Counted from the first letter of the stretch, positions 43,301 through 52,825 are shown. The stretch: DNA of 64,000 nucleotides from an uncultured Bacteroidales bacterium (GCA_900317055.1 ONFF01000003.1:1-64000); one strand, 5' to 3'. Numbers and translations: made by a program. Notes: generated by a model from the letters alone, not told the origin.

Positions 43301-44531
43301 GCCTGGAGCCATGGACACTTTCTTGAATGTGGGTTTGAATGACGAGATTACCGATGCCATTGCTCAAGACGAAAGCGTTGCTTGGGCGGTGTGGGATTCC
43401 TACCGTCGCTTCTTGCAAAGCTGGGGCATGGCCAAAGGCATTGAACGCGATGTCTTTGATGATGAAATCAACGCTTTCAAGCAGAAAAGCAGTGTGAAGA
43501 TGAAGGCTGACTTCAGCATCAACCAAATGCGCGAGGTGGCGCAATCCTACAAACGCATCCTCGCCGACCACAATGTGGTCTTTGAGCAGGATTCGTTCAA
43601 ACAACTGATAGAGTGCGTGAATATGGTTATCGAGTCGTGGAACTCGGAACGCGCTTTGGCCTATCGCCGCCACTTGGGCATTTCCGAAAACTGGGGTACC
43701 GCGGTCATCGTTCAACAGATGATTTTCGGTAACCGCAGCGAGACCTCGGGTTCGGGTGTGGTGTTCACACAAAACCCGCACCGTGAACGCCCAGGTGTCC
43801 ACCTTTATGGCGACTTCACTATGCGTAGTCAAGGTGAGGACATCGTCGGTGGCTTGGTCAAGCCTCTGCCGATTGGCGAGACCCAGAGAAAGGCCGCAGG
43901 CCTTGAAGGTCCTTCGATGCAGACCCTGCTGCCCGACATCTACAAGAAGATATATTCCATCGCCGTCGAACTCACCGAAAATCTAGGCTATAGTCCGCAA
44001 GAGATGGAATTCACCTTTGAGTCCGACAAGCCTGAAGATTTCCGTATCCTGCAGATTCGCGACCAAGACCTGAAGACGGAGGAGGAGAAGACCGCTTTCG
44101 TGTTGCCACCCGAAGAGATGAAGCAGTTGGGACATGGCATGGGAATCGGAGGTGGTGCCATGAACGGTTTGGCGGCTTTCAATGCAGATCAAATCAAGTT
44201 GTTGCGCGAAAAACATCCCGGTAGCAATGTCATTTTGGTTCGTCCCGATACCGTTCCTCAAGACATCGGCATGATTTTCGACTGCGACGGCCTGCTGACG
44301 GCTCGTGGCGGTGCCACTTCGCATGCAGCGGTTACGGCTGTCCGTCTTGGTAAGGTCTGTGTGGTCAGCTGTGACGGCCTTGAAGTCGATGTTGACGACC
44401 AGTTCGGTCAGCTCAACGGTCATCCGCTCAAGATGGGCGACGAAATCGCCATTGACGGCAACCTTGGTATCGTTTATCTAGGCCATTACCAGACTGAAAA
44501 GATGATAGTAGGGAAGGGGTATAATTATTAG
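40329..44531 (+). CDS. Large PEP/pyruvate-binding (PPDK-like) protein without the PEP-utilizing barrel
   Basis: The product has 1400 residues. The start at 40329 is the ATG; a TTG six bases earlier is less likely. Residues 1-~900 are mostly helical, with no recognised domain. From ~912 a PPDK_N ATP-grasp domain begins (NKANNLKNLYLHGMPVPPGFVI), with VSVRSGTAISMPGAMDTFLNVG and GVVFTQNPHRERPGV. The swivelling phosphohistidine domain has His1332 in GGATSHAAV. The protein then stops: the C-terminal PEP/pyruvate TIM barrel of PPDK and PEP synthase is absent. It could phosphorylate another acceptor, as rifampin phosphotransferases or glucan dikinases do. Residues 148-163 derive from an inserted REP-like repeat. 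Confidence 0.85.
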   Translation: MSETFKSQALAANLAQTRYKDIFIPEEHQHFISLSAKYFGINKRAKECITEYHHPLSNHTFVTEELRKMLMDDFWFYTREDIPADALNIPLEMMHSLMKPEVAPKLRLNIIITLMEFANKVISESPKHAELITLVFNILNDAFEGVKVLEPAVAEHGRSVEEPTGNKEVFILATKHAGRYLDKVAQDERFQTQACDLLRKMLKENYRYWQETSQVENWVESKKSLLNEEEIQTVCKEIGKPYFDQLDADLAATDTWEKLTEMPHFEQVAKRFTESEKAFPHFITKFHYVFFLLHLPGMENQRERLIWNMDRMMRDAIDEMPQDDLIPFIDTIFGLAEELRKDYMSAVLDFQQTLGMKIIDVDQTEQKEIVNYFEKKLIAFGFVTPGNVFVGEDWQLSVDENHIKNIRVWLELIEHAKLPMDKLLSALIVNLKLGGIFLSDTDLFQREITKILNSNITPYYKKVKQLTRIFPVYFNEIGAEGEIRNVTTNMDEISGRQDQLVHFLRKQVHTESNNTLIALTFDVFKFWSDGNLDPLKPILPNNVFESIDMESTWFVPIHNLVQTMCEISCLNPEDVLMLSRDDYENLIGSAARRIELEEDLYQRERTRLMDIRDLYAYLREKYSFESVNIFSSLRSFPFIPDEEIDEFEKVYKAKDFGKSLTMIYAFMDKLKTVIFNPEQSEGWENIYHKRHIAIGIPSMYGTYRENKFEAMGLTFRLERVATQLMEKVVQSINLDYISERTLNQIYRILEYFREGLELDGITNQSFNSKLDMLRYSLTSRSFSFGQYINIFQFIAEDVRRIIIKYFLKSYEYPLKIVIPQLFDPDGKLNERETAALVNTKSEEFHRDLLSDAFLMQPLDNFIGRILNSLRTMEATLDPKLISDIMTYNSEMLVSPFWERTPKMDNQVFIGNKANNLKNLYLHGMPVPPGFVITTETFRRNETINTIPELRTEIHGMIRKHIEELENISGRKFGAPENPLLVSVRSGTAISMPGAMDTFLNVGLNDEITDAIAQDESVAWAVWDSYRRFLQSWGMAKGIERDVFDDEINAFKQKSSVKMKADFSINQMREVAQSYKRILADHNVVFEQDSFKQLIECVNMVIESWNSERALAYRRHLGISENWGTAVIVQQMIFGNRSETSGSGVVFTQNPHRERPGVHLYGDFTMRSQGEDIVGGLVKPLPIGETQRKAAGLEGPSMQTLLPDIYKKIYSIAVELTENLGYSPQEMEFTFESDKPEDFRILQIRDQDLKTEEEKTAFVLPPEEMKQLGHGMGIGGGAMNGLAAFNADQIKLLREKHPGSNVILVRPDTVPQDIGMIFDCDGLLTARGGATSHAAVTAVRLGKVCVVSCDGLEVDVDDQFGQLNGHPLKMGDEIAIDGNLGIVYLGHYQTEKMIVGKGYNY
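40769..40816. repeat. REP-like repeat inside the PEP-synthase-like gene
   Basis: GGTCCTTGAGCCTG at the left and GTCGAAGAGCC at the right are the ends of the REP family, with a longer middle (CGGTCGCTGAGCATGGTCGAAGT). It is translated as residues ~148-163 (VLEPAVAEHGRSVEEP). Confidence 0.7.
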
Positions 44532-44558
44532 TTTAGAGTTTAGAGTTTAGGGTTTAGA
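44531..44558 (+). repeat. Four tandem GTTTAGA heptamers
   Basis: The units are GTTTAGA, GTTTAGA, GTTTAGG and GTTTAGA. They start at the last base of the preceding stop codon and end just before a terminator. Confidence 0.7.
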
Positions 44559-44566
44559 GATTATTT

Positions 44567-44606
44567 AAAACCAGCGTCCGGAAGGTCCGAACGCTGGTTT
44601 CTTTTT
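44567..44606. terminator. Bidirectional terminator between two convergent genes
   Basis: AAACCAGCGT pairs with ACGCTGGTTT around a CCGGAAGGTCCGA loop, with T-rich flanks on both sides. It serves the PEP-synthase-like gene and the DUF2723 gene. Confidence 0.88.
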
Positions 44607-44622
44607 GCGACTTGATGAGGCT

Positions 44623-47600
44623 TTATTCATAGTATAAATCGAAGTACTGCATCATGCGGTCGGAAATGTCCTGCGCCAATTCGTTGCGCTCGTATTTCTT
44701 GGCCACATCGACGAAGTGCTTCAATAGGCTCATGCCTTCGTCAATATCTTCTTCATAGTACTTCTTGAACTTAGGCTTCATCTTGCCATAGTACTGTATC
44801 TTGTCACAGTAATTGTTGGCTAGATTCATGAGGTAGGAATCGCCTTTCTCAAATGCTCCGCAGATGTAGTACATCTCGGGGAACTGGTAGGTGTGGATTT
44901 CGGCCGGGAACTTCTCATTGGGGAAGAACTCCTGGAATTTGTCCATCACGATGACAGCTGAGTCGAATTGGTCGTGGTTGACCAAACTCTGCGCTAAGCG
45001 TGAATAGGCCAGCTGCGCATAACTCATGTTGCGTACGCTCTCGCGATCGGGCACCACACCTTCTTGATTCATGCTGCCCCAATTAACGATGCCTTCATTG
45101 GCCTTGGTGACCAACAGCTCGTAACTGCCGTCCCGATACACACCGCCGCGATAGGCTTTAATGTAATCTTCAGCTTCGACAGGGATGAAACGATAGGCCA
45201 AGCCTTCCATGTGGAGGTATTTGTCGATGCCAAGCACCTTCGACATGTCGCTGAACGAAGTGAAGTACACGGGACGCTCCCAGTTGTTAGTGGCCATGAA
45301 GTCCAACAGCATGATGGCATTCTTGTAGAGGTAGTTGTCCTTGATTTCCCAAGTGATTTCGTCCACGATTTGGTCTTTCATGCTCTCGGGTACAATGCCG
45401 TTGCGAAGACAAGCCTCCTTGTCGACGGTGAGTTTCACATTGCGGCAGGGCACATAGTTGTAGGTATTACCCATGTAACGCTTCACCGCTTTGGGGTTGT
45501 GGAGGAAGTCGATGACTTGCTTCAACTCCACCTGCTTGCCCTTGAAATAGTCTTCCTCCTCAATAGGCACGGATTCGTTGACGCCATTATCGTATTCCTT
45601 TTGGGTCAAGGTGAGCGGAAGTTTCTCGGACTCATAAACCTTGCGGCCCATCTGGTGGACATACCAATAACCGCTCGAAAGCATGTAATTGCATACACGC
45701 ACATCGGTGCGGAAACCCTCAACCTCTTGCACATACCACAAGGGGAAGGTGTCGTTGTCGCCACGGGTGAAGATGACCGAGTTGGGTGGTAGTTGGGCTA
45801 AGTAGTTTCGCGCCCAATCGCGGGCCGAGGTCTTGCCTGAACGGTTGTGCTCTTCCCATCCGTTGGCGGCCAGTACGCAAGGCACAGCAAGGAAACAAAC
45901 CAAGCCGACGGCAACGGTGGTGATCATGGTGTTTTTCTTGACCAGCTTGCCAATCCAGTCGATAAGGGCAATGACACCGAAACCGATCCAGATGGCAAAG
46001 GCATAGAACGAACCGGCATAACTATAGTCGCGCTCACGGGGTTGGTTAGGCGTTTGGTTCAGATAGATGATGATGGCCAAACCTGTCATGAAGAAGAGCA
46101 GGAAAATAATCCAGCTCTGTTTCCAGTCCTTGCTGAGTAGCCAGAACAAGCCGATGAGACCTAGGATGAGGGGCAGGAAATAATAGGTCGTGCGGCCAGG
46201 ATTCTGCAAGCAGTTAGGGATATCGGTCTGGTCCCCTAGCCTTGCGCTGTCGATGAAGTTGATACCACTGAGCCAGTTGCCATGGCTGAGTTCACCTTGG
46301 CTTTCGATGTCGTTCTGACGGCCAACGAAGTTCCACATGAAGTAACGCCAATACATCCAGTTGCATTGGTAGTCGATGAAGAACTTCAGGTTTTGTCCGA
46401 AAGTGGGTTTGCTCACATTAACCATCTCGCCACGGTAGTTCCTTACCTGCACGGTGTTGCCTGTGACCACGCCGTTTTCATTCTTTCGGTAGGTATCATA
46501 CATCTCTGAGTGCGAGCCTCTTTGCGTGCTCCACATGCGGGGAAACAGGGTCTTCAGTTCGTCAGGATATTCTGGCAGACTGTGCTTGTTATCGTCGGTG
46601 ATGACATATTTGCCTTGCTCTTTGTCCTTGACATAGATGGGATTGCCGTCCTTAAGGCCAGAGACAGGTGCATTGTAGTAAGGGCCATAGAGCAAAGGCC
46701 AACTACCGTATTGGTCGCGGTTGATATAAGACAGCATCGAAAGGGCTTCCTTGGGTTCGTTTTCGTTGATGGGCGTGTTGGTGTTGGCACGGATAATCAG
46801 CATGAAGAACGAAGAGTAGCCAATGAGGATAAACATGAGGGAGAGAATGGCGGTGTTGACAATAACATGGCCCTTTTTCTTGGATAGCCATAGTCCCCAG
46901 ATGATAAGACCGGTGATGACGGCAAAGAAGACGATGGCACCCATATTAAATGGTGCGCCAAGCGAGTTCACGAAGAACAGTTCTGTCTTGCCAGCCAAGT
47001 TGATGACTTGAGGCACAAGGAACATGTTGAGGAACCACAACAGGATCAAGGAAACCAAGCCACACAAAACGAAGCCCCAAAACGAGGTCTTCTGCCACTT
47101 CTTGAAGTAAACCACATATACGAAGGCAGGCACACACAACAAGTTGAGCAGGTGGACACCGATGGAGAGGCCGATGAGGAAGGCGATGAAGATAATCCAT
47201 CGGGTGCTCTTTGGGTCGTCGGCCACCTGTTCCCATTTCAGGATGGCCCAGAAGGTGACGGCGGTGAAGAACGATGACATGGCGTAGACTTCGCCCTCCA
47301 CAGCGTTGAACCAGAATGATTCAGTGAAGGTGTAGGCCACTGCGCCGACGATGCCAGCCAGCAGCACACCTATTTTATTAACCCAAGGTGCGTCTTCGCC
47401 TTCTTTCATCCACACTTTGCGCGCCATCATGGTGATGGTCCAGAAGAGGAAAGCGATGGTGAGAGCGCTGCAGATGGCCGACATCACATTGACCATCATG
47501 GCCACTTTGGTGACATCGCCGCCCGCAAAGAGCGAGAAGAAACGCCCAATCATCTGGAACAGAGGTGCCCCAGGCGGGTGACCCACTTGAAGTTTGTAAG

Positions 47601-47724
47601 CCGTTGAAATGTACTCGCCGCAGTCCCACCAGCTCACGGTAGGCTCAAGGGTGAGGAAATACACGACGGCGGCAATAAGGGCTACCAACCATCCTGTAAT
47701 TGCGTTTAACCTTTTGAATGTCAT
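44623..47724 (-). CDS. DUF2723 polytopic membrane protein, O-mannosyltransferase-like
   Basis: The product has 1033 residues. The N-terminal half has about 12 membrane helices and the DUF2723 signature: LTLEPTVSWWDCGEYISTAYKLQVGHPPGAP and FTESFWFNAVEGEVYAMSSFFTA, where the acidic residue after the first helix corresponds to the catalytic position of GT-C enzymes. The C-terminal ~450 residues are soluble and contain a TPR-like helical region. DUF2723 proteins are proposed to act in protein O-glycosylation from a polyprenyl-phosphate sugar donor; a polyprenol-phosphate mannose synthase-like gene lies at 16.3 kb. It has its own promoter, 57 bases upstream. Confidence 0.9.
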   Translation of the reverse strand: MTFKRLNAITGWLVALIAAVVYFLTLEPTVSWWDCGEYISTAYKLQVGHPPGAPLFQMIGRFFSLFAGGDVTKVAMMVNVMSAICSALTIAFLFWTITMMARKVWMKEGEDAPWVNKIGVLLAGIVGAVAYTFTESFWFNAVEGEVYAMSSFFTAVTFWAILKWEQVADDPKSTRWIIFIAFLIGLSIGVHLLNLLCVPAFVYVVYFKKWQKTSFWGFVLCGLVSLILLWFLNMFLVPQVINLAGKTELFFVNSLGAPFNMGAIVFFAVITGLIIWGLWLSKKKGHVIVNTAILSLMFILIGYSSFFMLIIRANTNTPINENEPKEALSMLSYINRDQYGSWPLLYGPYYNAPVSGLKDGNPIYVKDKEQGKYVITDDNKHSLPEYPDELKTLFPRMWSTQRGSHSEMYDTYRKNENGVVTGNTVQVRNYRGEMVNVSKPTFGQNLKFFIDYQCNWMYWRYFMWNFVGRQNDIESQGELSHGNWLSGINFIDSARLGDQTDIPNCLQNPGRTTYYFLPLILGLIGLFWLLSKDWKQSWIIFLLFFMTGLAIIIYLNQTPNQPRERDYSYAGSFYAFAIWIGFGVIALIDWIGKLVKKNTMITTVAVGLVCFLAVPCVLAANGWEEHNRSGKTSARDWARNYLAQLPPNSVIFTRGDNDTFPLWYVQEVEGFRTDVRVCNYMLSSGYWYVHQMGRKVYESEKLPLTLTQKEYDNGVNESVPIEEEDYFKGKQVELKQVIDFLHNPKAVKRYMGNTYNYVPCRNVKLTVDKEACLRNGIVPESMKDQIVDEITWEIKDNYLYKNAIMLLDFMATNNWERPVYFTSFSDMSKVLGIDKYLHMEGLAYRFIPVEAEDYIKAYRGGVYRDGSYELLVTKANEGIVNWGSMNQEGVVPDRESVRNMSYAQLAYSRLAQSLVNHDQFDSAVIVMDKFQEFFPNEKFPAEIHTYQFPEMYYICGAFEKGDSYLMNLANNYCDKIQYYGKMKPKFKKYYEEDIDEGMSLLKHFVDVAKKYERNELAQDISDRMMQYFDLYYE

Positions 47725-47780
47725 GATAATATAGATACTATTAGTTGATTGTCAAATCAAAAACGGCACTTGCCAAACGG

Positions 47781-47788
47781 CAAAGATA
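47781..47788 (-). promoter_or_regulatory. -7 element of the DUF2723 gene
   Basis: The minus strand reads TATCTTTG, 56 bases before the start codon. Confidence 0.55.
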
Positions 47789-47882
47789 CGGCTTTTTTGT
47801 TTCGAATCCATTCGAATAACACCAAAAACGGTATTCGTATTGCAGGAATGCAACTTTTTTTCAAAAAAATCGAAAAAAACGC

Positions 47883-47912
47883 TTGCGCGTAACAAAATTA
47901 GTTGTACTTTTG
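47883..47912 (+). promoter_or_regulatory. Promoter of tRNA-Gln
   Basis: -33 TTG at 47883-47885 and -7 TACTTTTG at 47905-47912, 19 bases apart. It is the clearest two-part Bacteroidota promoter of the window. Confidence 0.75.
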
Positions 47913-47935
47913 CAGCCGCATTCGGGAACGAATGA

Positions 47936-48006
47936 TGTCGAGTGGTGTAATGGCAGCACTGCAGATTTTGGTTCTGCCTGTCAAGGTTCGAATCCTTGCT
48001 CGACAA
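47936..48006 (+). tRNA. tRNA-Gln (anticodon TTG)
   Basis: The 71-base cloverleaf has acceptor arms TGTCGAG/CTCGACA, anticodon stem GCAGA/TCTGC with loop TTTTGGT (anticodon TTG), T-arm CAAGG-TTCGAAT-CCTTG and discriminator A. CCA is not encoded. Confidence 0.96.
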
Positions 48007-48024
48007 CTTAAGGTGGAAGAAAAG

Positions 48025-48054
48025 ACCTGCTACTTTGAGTAACAGGTTTTTTTA
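48025..48054 (+). terminator. Terminator between tRNA-Gln and rimP
   Basis: ACCTGCTAC pairs with GTAACAGGT (one mismatch), followed by a T-run. No TAnnTTTG element lies between it and rimP. Confidence 0.8.
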
Positions 48055-48102
48055 TTTGAAGTTGGAATTTTAAATTTTGAATCTTAAATCTTTGAATTTT
48101 AA

Positions 48103-48558
48103 ATGATTAACAAAGAACAAGTATCAACCCTCTGTGAAGAAGCTCTCGCTAACACCGACCGCTTCCTGGTGGAAGTGAAGGTGAAGCCCAACAATGTGAT
48201 TGAGGTCTATGTTGATTCCGACACAGCCGTCAACATTGACCATTGCGCAGAGTTGAGCCGCTATGTCAACGAGAAGCTCGACCGCGATGTGGAAGACTAC
48301 GAGTTGACCGTGCTCTCGTGGGGCCTTTCGGGTGCCTTGAAGATGGACCGCCAACTGCAGAAATATGTGGGTAAGGATGTGGAAGTGAAGACGAAAGAGG
48401 CGGGCAAGATGCAAGGCAAGTTGGTGAGTTTTGATGCCGAGAAGGTGGAGTTTGCCCCTGCACCAAAGAAAACCTCGAAAAAGAAACCTGTAGAGGAAGC
48501 TACTAACCTGTTCTTCGAACGCAATAAAGTGGAAATCAAACCTGCAATAATCTTTTAA
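48103..48558 (+). CDS. rimP: Ribosome maturation factor RimP
   Basis: The product has 151 residues. The N-terminal domain has FLVEVKVKPNNVIEVYVDSDTAVNIDHCAELSRYVNEKLD; the usual GLSRPL-type motif appears as LSWGLSGALKMDRQLQKYVGKDVEV. A C-terminal SH3-like domain and a lysine-rich loop follow. RimP assists assembly of the 30S subunit. It heads the conserved rimP-nusA-infB cluster, and short A/T-rich repeats of the type TTAAATCTTTGAATC flank it on both sides. Confidence 0.93.
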   Translation: MINKEQVSTLCEEALANTDRFLVEVKVKPNNVIEVYVDSDTAVNIDHCAELSRYVNEKLDRDVEDYELTVLSWGLSGALKMDRQLQKYVGKDVEVKTKEAGKMQGKLVSFDAEKVEFAPAPKKTSKKKPVEEATNLFFERNKVEIKPAIIF

Positions 48559-48604
48559 ATCTTTGAATCTTAAATCTTTGAATATTTAAATCAACAATAT
48601 AAAA

Positions 48605-49864
48605 ATGGACAACTACAAATTAGTAGAAACTTTCTCGGAATTCAAGGAATTCAAGAACATCGACCGCGAAGCCATGATGCGCATCATCGAGGATGTGTTC
48701 CGTGGCATGCTGAACAAGAAGTTCGACTGCGACACCACCGATTTCATCGACATCATCGTGAATGTCGACAAGGGTGACTTCGAAATCTACCACAACCGCA
48801 CCGTGGTTGAAGACGACGAACTGGAAGACCCGCTGCGCGAAATCAAGCTGTCGGATGCCATCAAGATCGAGCCTGACTTCGAGGTGGGTGAGGAAGTGAA
48901 CGAGGAACTGCGTATCGAAAGCTTCGGTCGCCGCGACATCCTTGCTCTGCGCCAGAACCTTCAGACCAAAGTCTCTGAGTATGAGAAGGAAAACATCTTT
49001 CAGAAGTACAAGGAGAAAGTTGGTGAAATCATCACTGCCGAGGTGGCTCATGTGTGGAAACGCGAGATTGTGGTCATCGACGACGAGAACATCGAGCTGA
49101 TCCTGCCCAAGGCTGAACAGATTCCTGCCGATATATATAAGAAAGGTGATACCATCCGTGCCATCGTGAAGAGCGTGGAAAGTGTCAATGGCTCGCCTGT
49201 GGTTACCTTGTCGCGTACCTCTGAGGTTTTCTTGCAGCGTCTGCTTGAGGCTGAGGTTCCCGAGATTTACGATGGTCTTATCACGATCAAGAAGATTGTC
49301 CGTGAACCTGGTCAGCGTGCCAAGATTGCCGTTGAGTCCTATGACGACCGTATCGACCCCGTCGGTGCCTGCGTCGGTATGAAGGGAACGCGTATCCACG
49401 GCATTGTCCGCGAGCTGCGCAACGAGAACATTGATGTCATCAACTGGACCACCAATCCGGTGCTGCTTATCACCCGTGCACTTAGCCCTGCTAAGATTAC
49501 GAATATTGTGCTGAGCAGCGACAACACGATGGCCAATGTGTATATGGAGAACGACCAGATCAGCCTCGCCATCGGTAAAGGTGGCTACAACATCAAGCTG
49601 GCTGGTAAGTTGACGGGTTACGAAATCGATGTCTACCGCAACAGCGAGGCCAACAATGCCGAAGAGGATGTCGACTTGCAAGAATTCTCCGACGAAATCG
49701 ACCAGTGGGTCATTGACTCTCTGATCAAGATGGGTTGCGACACCGCTAAGGATGTGTTGTCGTACACCCCAGAAGAGGTGGCCAACCGTGCCGACCTCGA
49801 AATTGAGACCGTCAAGGATGTGTTCCATATCCTGAAGGCCGAGTTTGAACAAGATGCCGAATGA
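48605..49864 (+). CDS. nusA: Transcription elongation/termination factor NusA
   Basis: The product has 419 residues, the normal length for Bacteroidota. Its N-terminal domain (LVETFSEFKEFKNIDREAMMRIIEDVF) is followed by an S1 domain (~135-200), then KH domains with DPVGACVGMKGTRIHGIVRELRNENIDVI and ISLAIGKGGYNIKLAGKLTGYEIDVY. It binds RNA polymerase and nascent RNA to control pausing and termination. It lies 46 bases after rimP and 42 before infB. Confidence 0.97.
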   Translation: MDNYKLVETFSEFKEFKNIDREAMMRIIEDVFRGMLNKKFDCDTTDFIDIIVNVDKGDFEIYHNRTVVEDDELEDPLREIKLSDAIKIEPDFEVGEEVNEELRIESFGRRDILALRQNLQTKVSEYEKENIFQKYKEKVGEIITAEVAHVWKREIVVIDDENIELILPKAEQIPADIYKKGDTIRAIVKSVESVNGSPVVTLSRTSEVFLQRLLEAEVPEIYDGLITIKKIVREPGQRAKIAVESYDDRIDPVGACVGMKGTRIHGIVRELRNENIDVINWTTNPVLLITRALSPAKITNIVLSSDNTMANVYMENDQISLAIGKGGYNIKLAGKLTGYEIDVYRNSEANNAEEDVDLQEFSDEIDQWVIDSLIKMGCDTAKDVLSYTPEEVANRADLEIETVKDVFHILKAEFEQDAE

Positions 49865-49906
49865 TGCCAAGGCAAATAAATAAACGAGAAACAAAGAGAA
49901 GAAACT

Positions 49907-52807
49907 ATGTCCGAAGAAACTAATTTTTCAATTCGATTGTCGAAAGCGGCAAAAGAATTCAATGTGGGAAAGGACACCATCGTGGAATTCCTTGCTAAAA
50001 AAGGATTCCAAGTGGATCCCTCTCCCAACACGAAGCTCACGTCAGACATGTATGCGCTGCTCGTGAAGGAATATCAGGGCGAGAAGGAAGTGAAGAACGA
50101 GGCCATGAAATTGGGTAACCTCTCTTTCAAGGGTGGTAGTGTTTCCGTTGATTCGGCATTGCAATCGCAAAAACCCGTCGATGAGGAAGAACACGAGGAA
50201 GTGATCATCCGCACGAATACGATAGCATCGCCTACTAAGAAGACGACTAAACCTGTAGCTGCTGAGCCAGAAAAGGTAGAGGCAAAGGAAGAAACTCCGA
50301 AGCAAGAAGTTGAAACGACGGCCGAAAAGGCAGAACCTGAAAAGAAGGAAGACAGCACTCCGGGCATCTCGCTGAATATCCTCGGCAAGATTGACCTGGA
50401 GCCGAAGCCTCGTGAGAATCAGGAAAAGAAGAAAGAAAAGGAAAAGAAACCTGAAAAGCCCGCCCAACAACCTCAGGAAAAGAAACAGGAGAAGACTCAG
50501 CCTCAGCCAAAACAAGAGGAGAAGAAAAAGGAAGAACCTGCCAAGGTCGCTCCCGCCAAAGTGGAAGAGAAGCATGTTGAGCCTAAGGTCATCCGTTTGG
50601 AAGCTCCAAAACTGACAGGTCCTACCGTTTTGGGTACTTTGGAACTGCCTGTCGAGAAGAAAGGCGGCAAGCCTGGCGAATCGAAGAAAAAGAAACGCAA
50701 ACGCATTTCGGGCGCCAAGCCTGAAGGCTCGTCGGAGAATCCTACAGGCTCGAATGTGAACGCAGGCGGCAAGAAACAGGACGGCAATAAACCTGGCAAG
50801 GGCCAAAAAACCGCTGACCAAGGTGGTAAGAAAGGACCGAAGGATAATCAGAAACTGAGCAAGAAGGACAAGAAGTCGAAGCGTGAAGAAAAGCCCGAAC
50901 TGAGCGAAGAGGAAATCTCGAAGCAGATCAAGGACACCTTGGCGCGTCTCGCCCCCATGGGTAAGTCAAAGACCTCCAAGCACCGTCGTGAGAAGCGTCA
51001 GGCTGTGGCCGGCACCTTGATGGAAGAGATGATGCGTCAGGAGGAGGACAAGAAGGTGCTGAAGGTGACCGAATTTGTGACCGCCAACGAACTGGCCACG
51101 ATGATGAACGTGCCCGTCGTTAAGGTCATCGGCACCTGCATGAGCCTCGGCATGCCCGTCTCCATCAACCAACGTCTCGATGCTGAAGCCTTGACTGTGG
51201 TGGCCGAGGAGTTCGGTTTCCAAGTTGACTTCGTCAGCGCCGATGTGCAGGAAGCCATTGCAGAGACAGAAGAGATTGACCACGAAGAAGACCTCGTTCC
51301 CCGCGCTCCTGTCGTCACCGTCATGGGTCATGTCGACCATGGTAAGACTAAACTCTTGGACTACATCCGTAACACCAATGTGGTGGCCGGTGAGGCAGGT
51401 GGTATCACCCAGCACATCGGTGCCTATGAGGTGACCACCGAGAGTGGCAAGAAGATTACCTTCTTGGATACCCCTGGTCACGAAGCCTTCACCGCTATGC
51501 GTGCCCGTGGTGCCAAGATCACCGACGTCGCCATCATCGTCATCGCTACCGACGACAGCGTGATGCCGCAAACCGTCGAGGCTATCAACCATGCCCAGGC
51601 CGCTGGTGTGCCTATCGTCTTCGCACTGAACAAGATTGATAAGCCCACTGCCAACCCCGACAAGATTCGTGAGCAACTGGCTAACATGAATATCCTCGTC
51701 GAGAGCTGGGGCGGTAAATACCAAGACCAGGAAATCGCTGCCAAGATCGGTTTGAATGTCGATGCACTGCTTGAAAAGGTGCTGCTTGAGGCCGAGCTCC
51801 TCGACCTGAAGGCTAACCCCAACCGTCTCGCTAAGGGTACGGTCATCGAGTCGGCATTGGACAAGGGCCGTGGCTATGTGGCCAAAATCCTGGTGCAGAA
51901 CGGCACCTTGAAGATTGGTGACATGGTGCTTGCTGGTACCACTTACGGTAAGGTGAAGGCCATGTTCGACGACCACAACCGTCCTGTCAAGGAGGCTGGT
52001 CCTTCCACGCCGGTGCTGTTGCTGGGTCTGAATGGTGCTCCTATGCCGGGCGATGCCTTCAATGTGATGACTGATGAGCGCGAGGTGAAAGCCATCGCCA
52101 ACCGTCGTGAGCAGCTGCAACGCGAACAGACGCGCCGCACTAGCCCGCACATCACCTTGGACGAAATCGGACGTCGTATCGCCATCGGCGACTTCAAGGA
52201 ACTCAACATCATCGTCAAGGCCGATGTGGACGGCTCCGTGGAGGCTCTGGCCGACAGCTTGTTGAAGCTCTCCACCGAGGAGGTGCAGGTCAACGTCATC
52301 CACAAGTCGGTGGGTGCCATCAGCGAGTCGGATGTCATGCTGGCTTCTGCCTCCAACGCCGTCATCGTGGGCTTCAATGTGCGTCCTACCGCACAAGCGC
52401 GTAAGATGGCCGAGAATGAGAAGATCGACATCCGCCTCTACTCCATCATCTACACCGCCATCGAAGAGATCAAGGCCGCTATCGAAGGCATGTTGGCTCC
52501 TGAGATTGAAGAGGTGGTCACTTGCAACCTCGAGATCCGTGAGACCTTCAAGATCAGCAAGGTCGGTACCATCGCCGGCTGTATGGTCTTGGATGGCAAG
52601 GTCACCCGCAACACCAAGGTGCGTGTCATCCGCGATGGCATCGTCATCTACACGGGTGTGCTCGGCTCCTTGAAGCGTTACAAGGACGACGTCAAGGAAG
52701 TCAGCGCTGGTATGGACTGCGGTTTGAACATCGAGAACTTCAACGACATCAAGGTCGGCGACATCATCGAGGGTTACACCGAGAAGGAAGTTGCTAGGAA
52801 GTTGTAA
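49907..52807 (+). CDS. infB: Translation initiation factor IF-2
   Basis: The product has 966 residues. An IF2_N-like start ([25 protein letters not shown]) is followed by a long Lys/Glu/Pro-rich linker (~65-330), a second IF2_N (~385-440), and the G domain with [15 protein letters not shown] (G1 at residue 474), [15 protein letters not shown] and NKID. Barrel domains end the protein ([21 protein letters not shown]). IF-2 delivers initiator tRNA to the ribosome. It is the last gene of the cluster; a terminator follows. Confidence 0.97.
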   Translation: MSEETNFSIRLSKAAKEFNVGKDTIVEFLAKKGFQVDPSPNTKLTSDMYALLVKEYQGEKEVKNEAMKLGNLSFKGGSVSVDSALQSQKPVDEEEHEEVIIRTNTIASPTKKTTKPVAAEPEKVEAKEETPKQEVETTAEKAEPEKKEDSTPGISLNILGKIDLEPKPRENQEKKKEKEKKPEKPAQQPQEKKQEKTQPQPKQEEKKKEEPAKVAPAKVEEKHVEPKVIRLEAPKLTGPTVLGTLELPVEKKGGKPGESKKKKRKRISGAKPEGSSENPTGSNVNAGGKKQDGNKPGKGQKTADQGGKKGPKDNQKLSKKDKKSKREEKPELSEEEISKQIKDTLARLAPMGKSKTSKHRREKRQAVAGTLMEEMMRQEEDKKVLKVTEFVTANELATMMNVPVVKVIGTCMSLGMPVSINQRLDAEALTVVAEEFGFQVDFVSADVQEAIAETEEIDHEEDLVPRAPVVTVMGHVDHGKTKLLDYIRNTNVVAGEAGGITQHIGAYEVTTESGKKITFLDTPGHEAFTAMRARGAKITDVAIIVIATDDSVMPQTVEAINHAQAAGVPIVFALNKIDKPTANPDKIREQLANMNILVESWGGKYQDQEIAAKIGLNVDALLEKVLLEAELLDLKANPNRLAKGTVIESALDKGRGYVAKILVQNGTLKIGDMVLAGTTYGKVKAMFDDHNRPVKEAGPSTPVLLLGLNGAPMPGDAFNVMTDEREVKAIANRREQLQREQTRRTSPHITLDEIGRRIAIGDFKELNIIVKADVDGSVEALADSLLKLSTEEVQVNVIHKSVGAISESDVMLASASNAVIVGFNVRPTAQARKMAENEKIDIRLYSIIYTAIEEIKAAIEGMLAPEIEEVVTCNLEIRETFKISKVGTIAGCMVLDGKVTRNTKVRVIRDGIVIYTGVLGSLKRYKDDVKEVSAGMDCGLNIENFNDIKVGDIIEGYTEKEVARKL

Positions 52808-52825
52808 ACGATAGTTTACTGCATG

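Noticed and set aside
44531-44558. Telomere or replication origin repeat
   Set aside because: Only four heptamers lie beside an ordinary terminator, with no DnaA boxes or origin genes nearby.
48620-49894. Open frame of about 424 codons on the minus strand across nusA
   Set aside because: It is a shadow of nusA codon use; no domain or signal was recognised.
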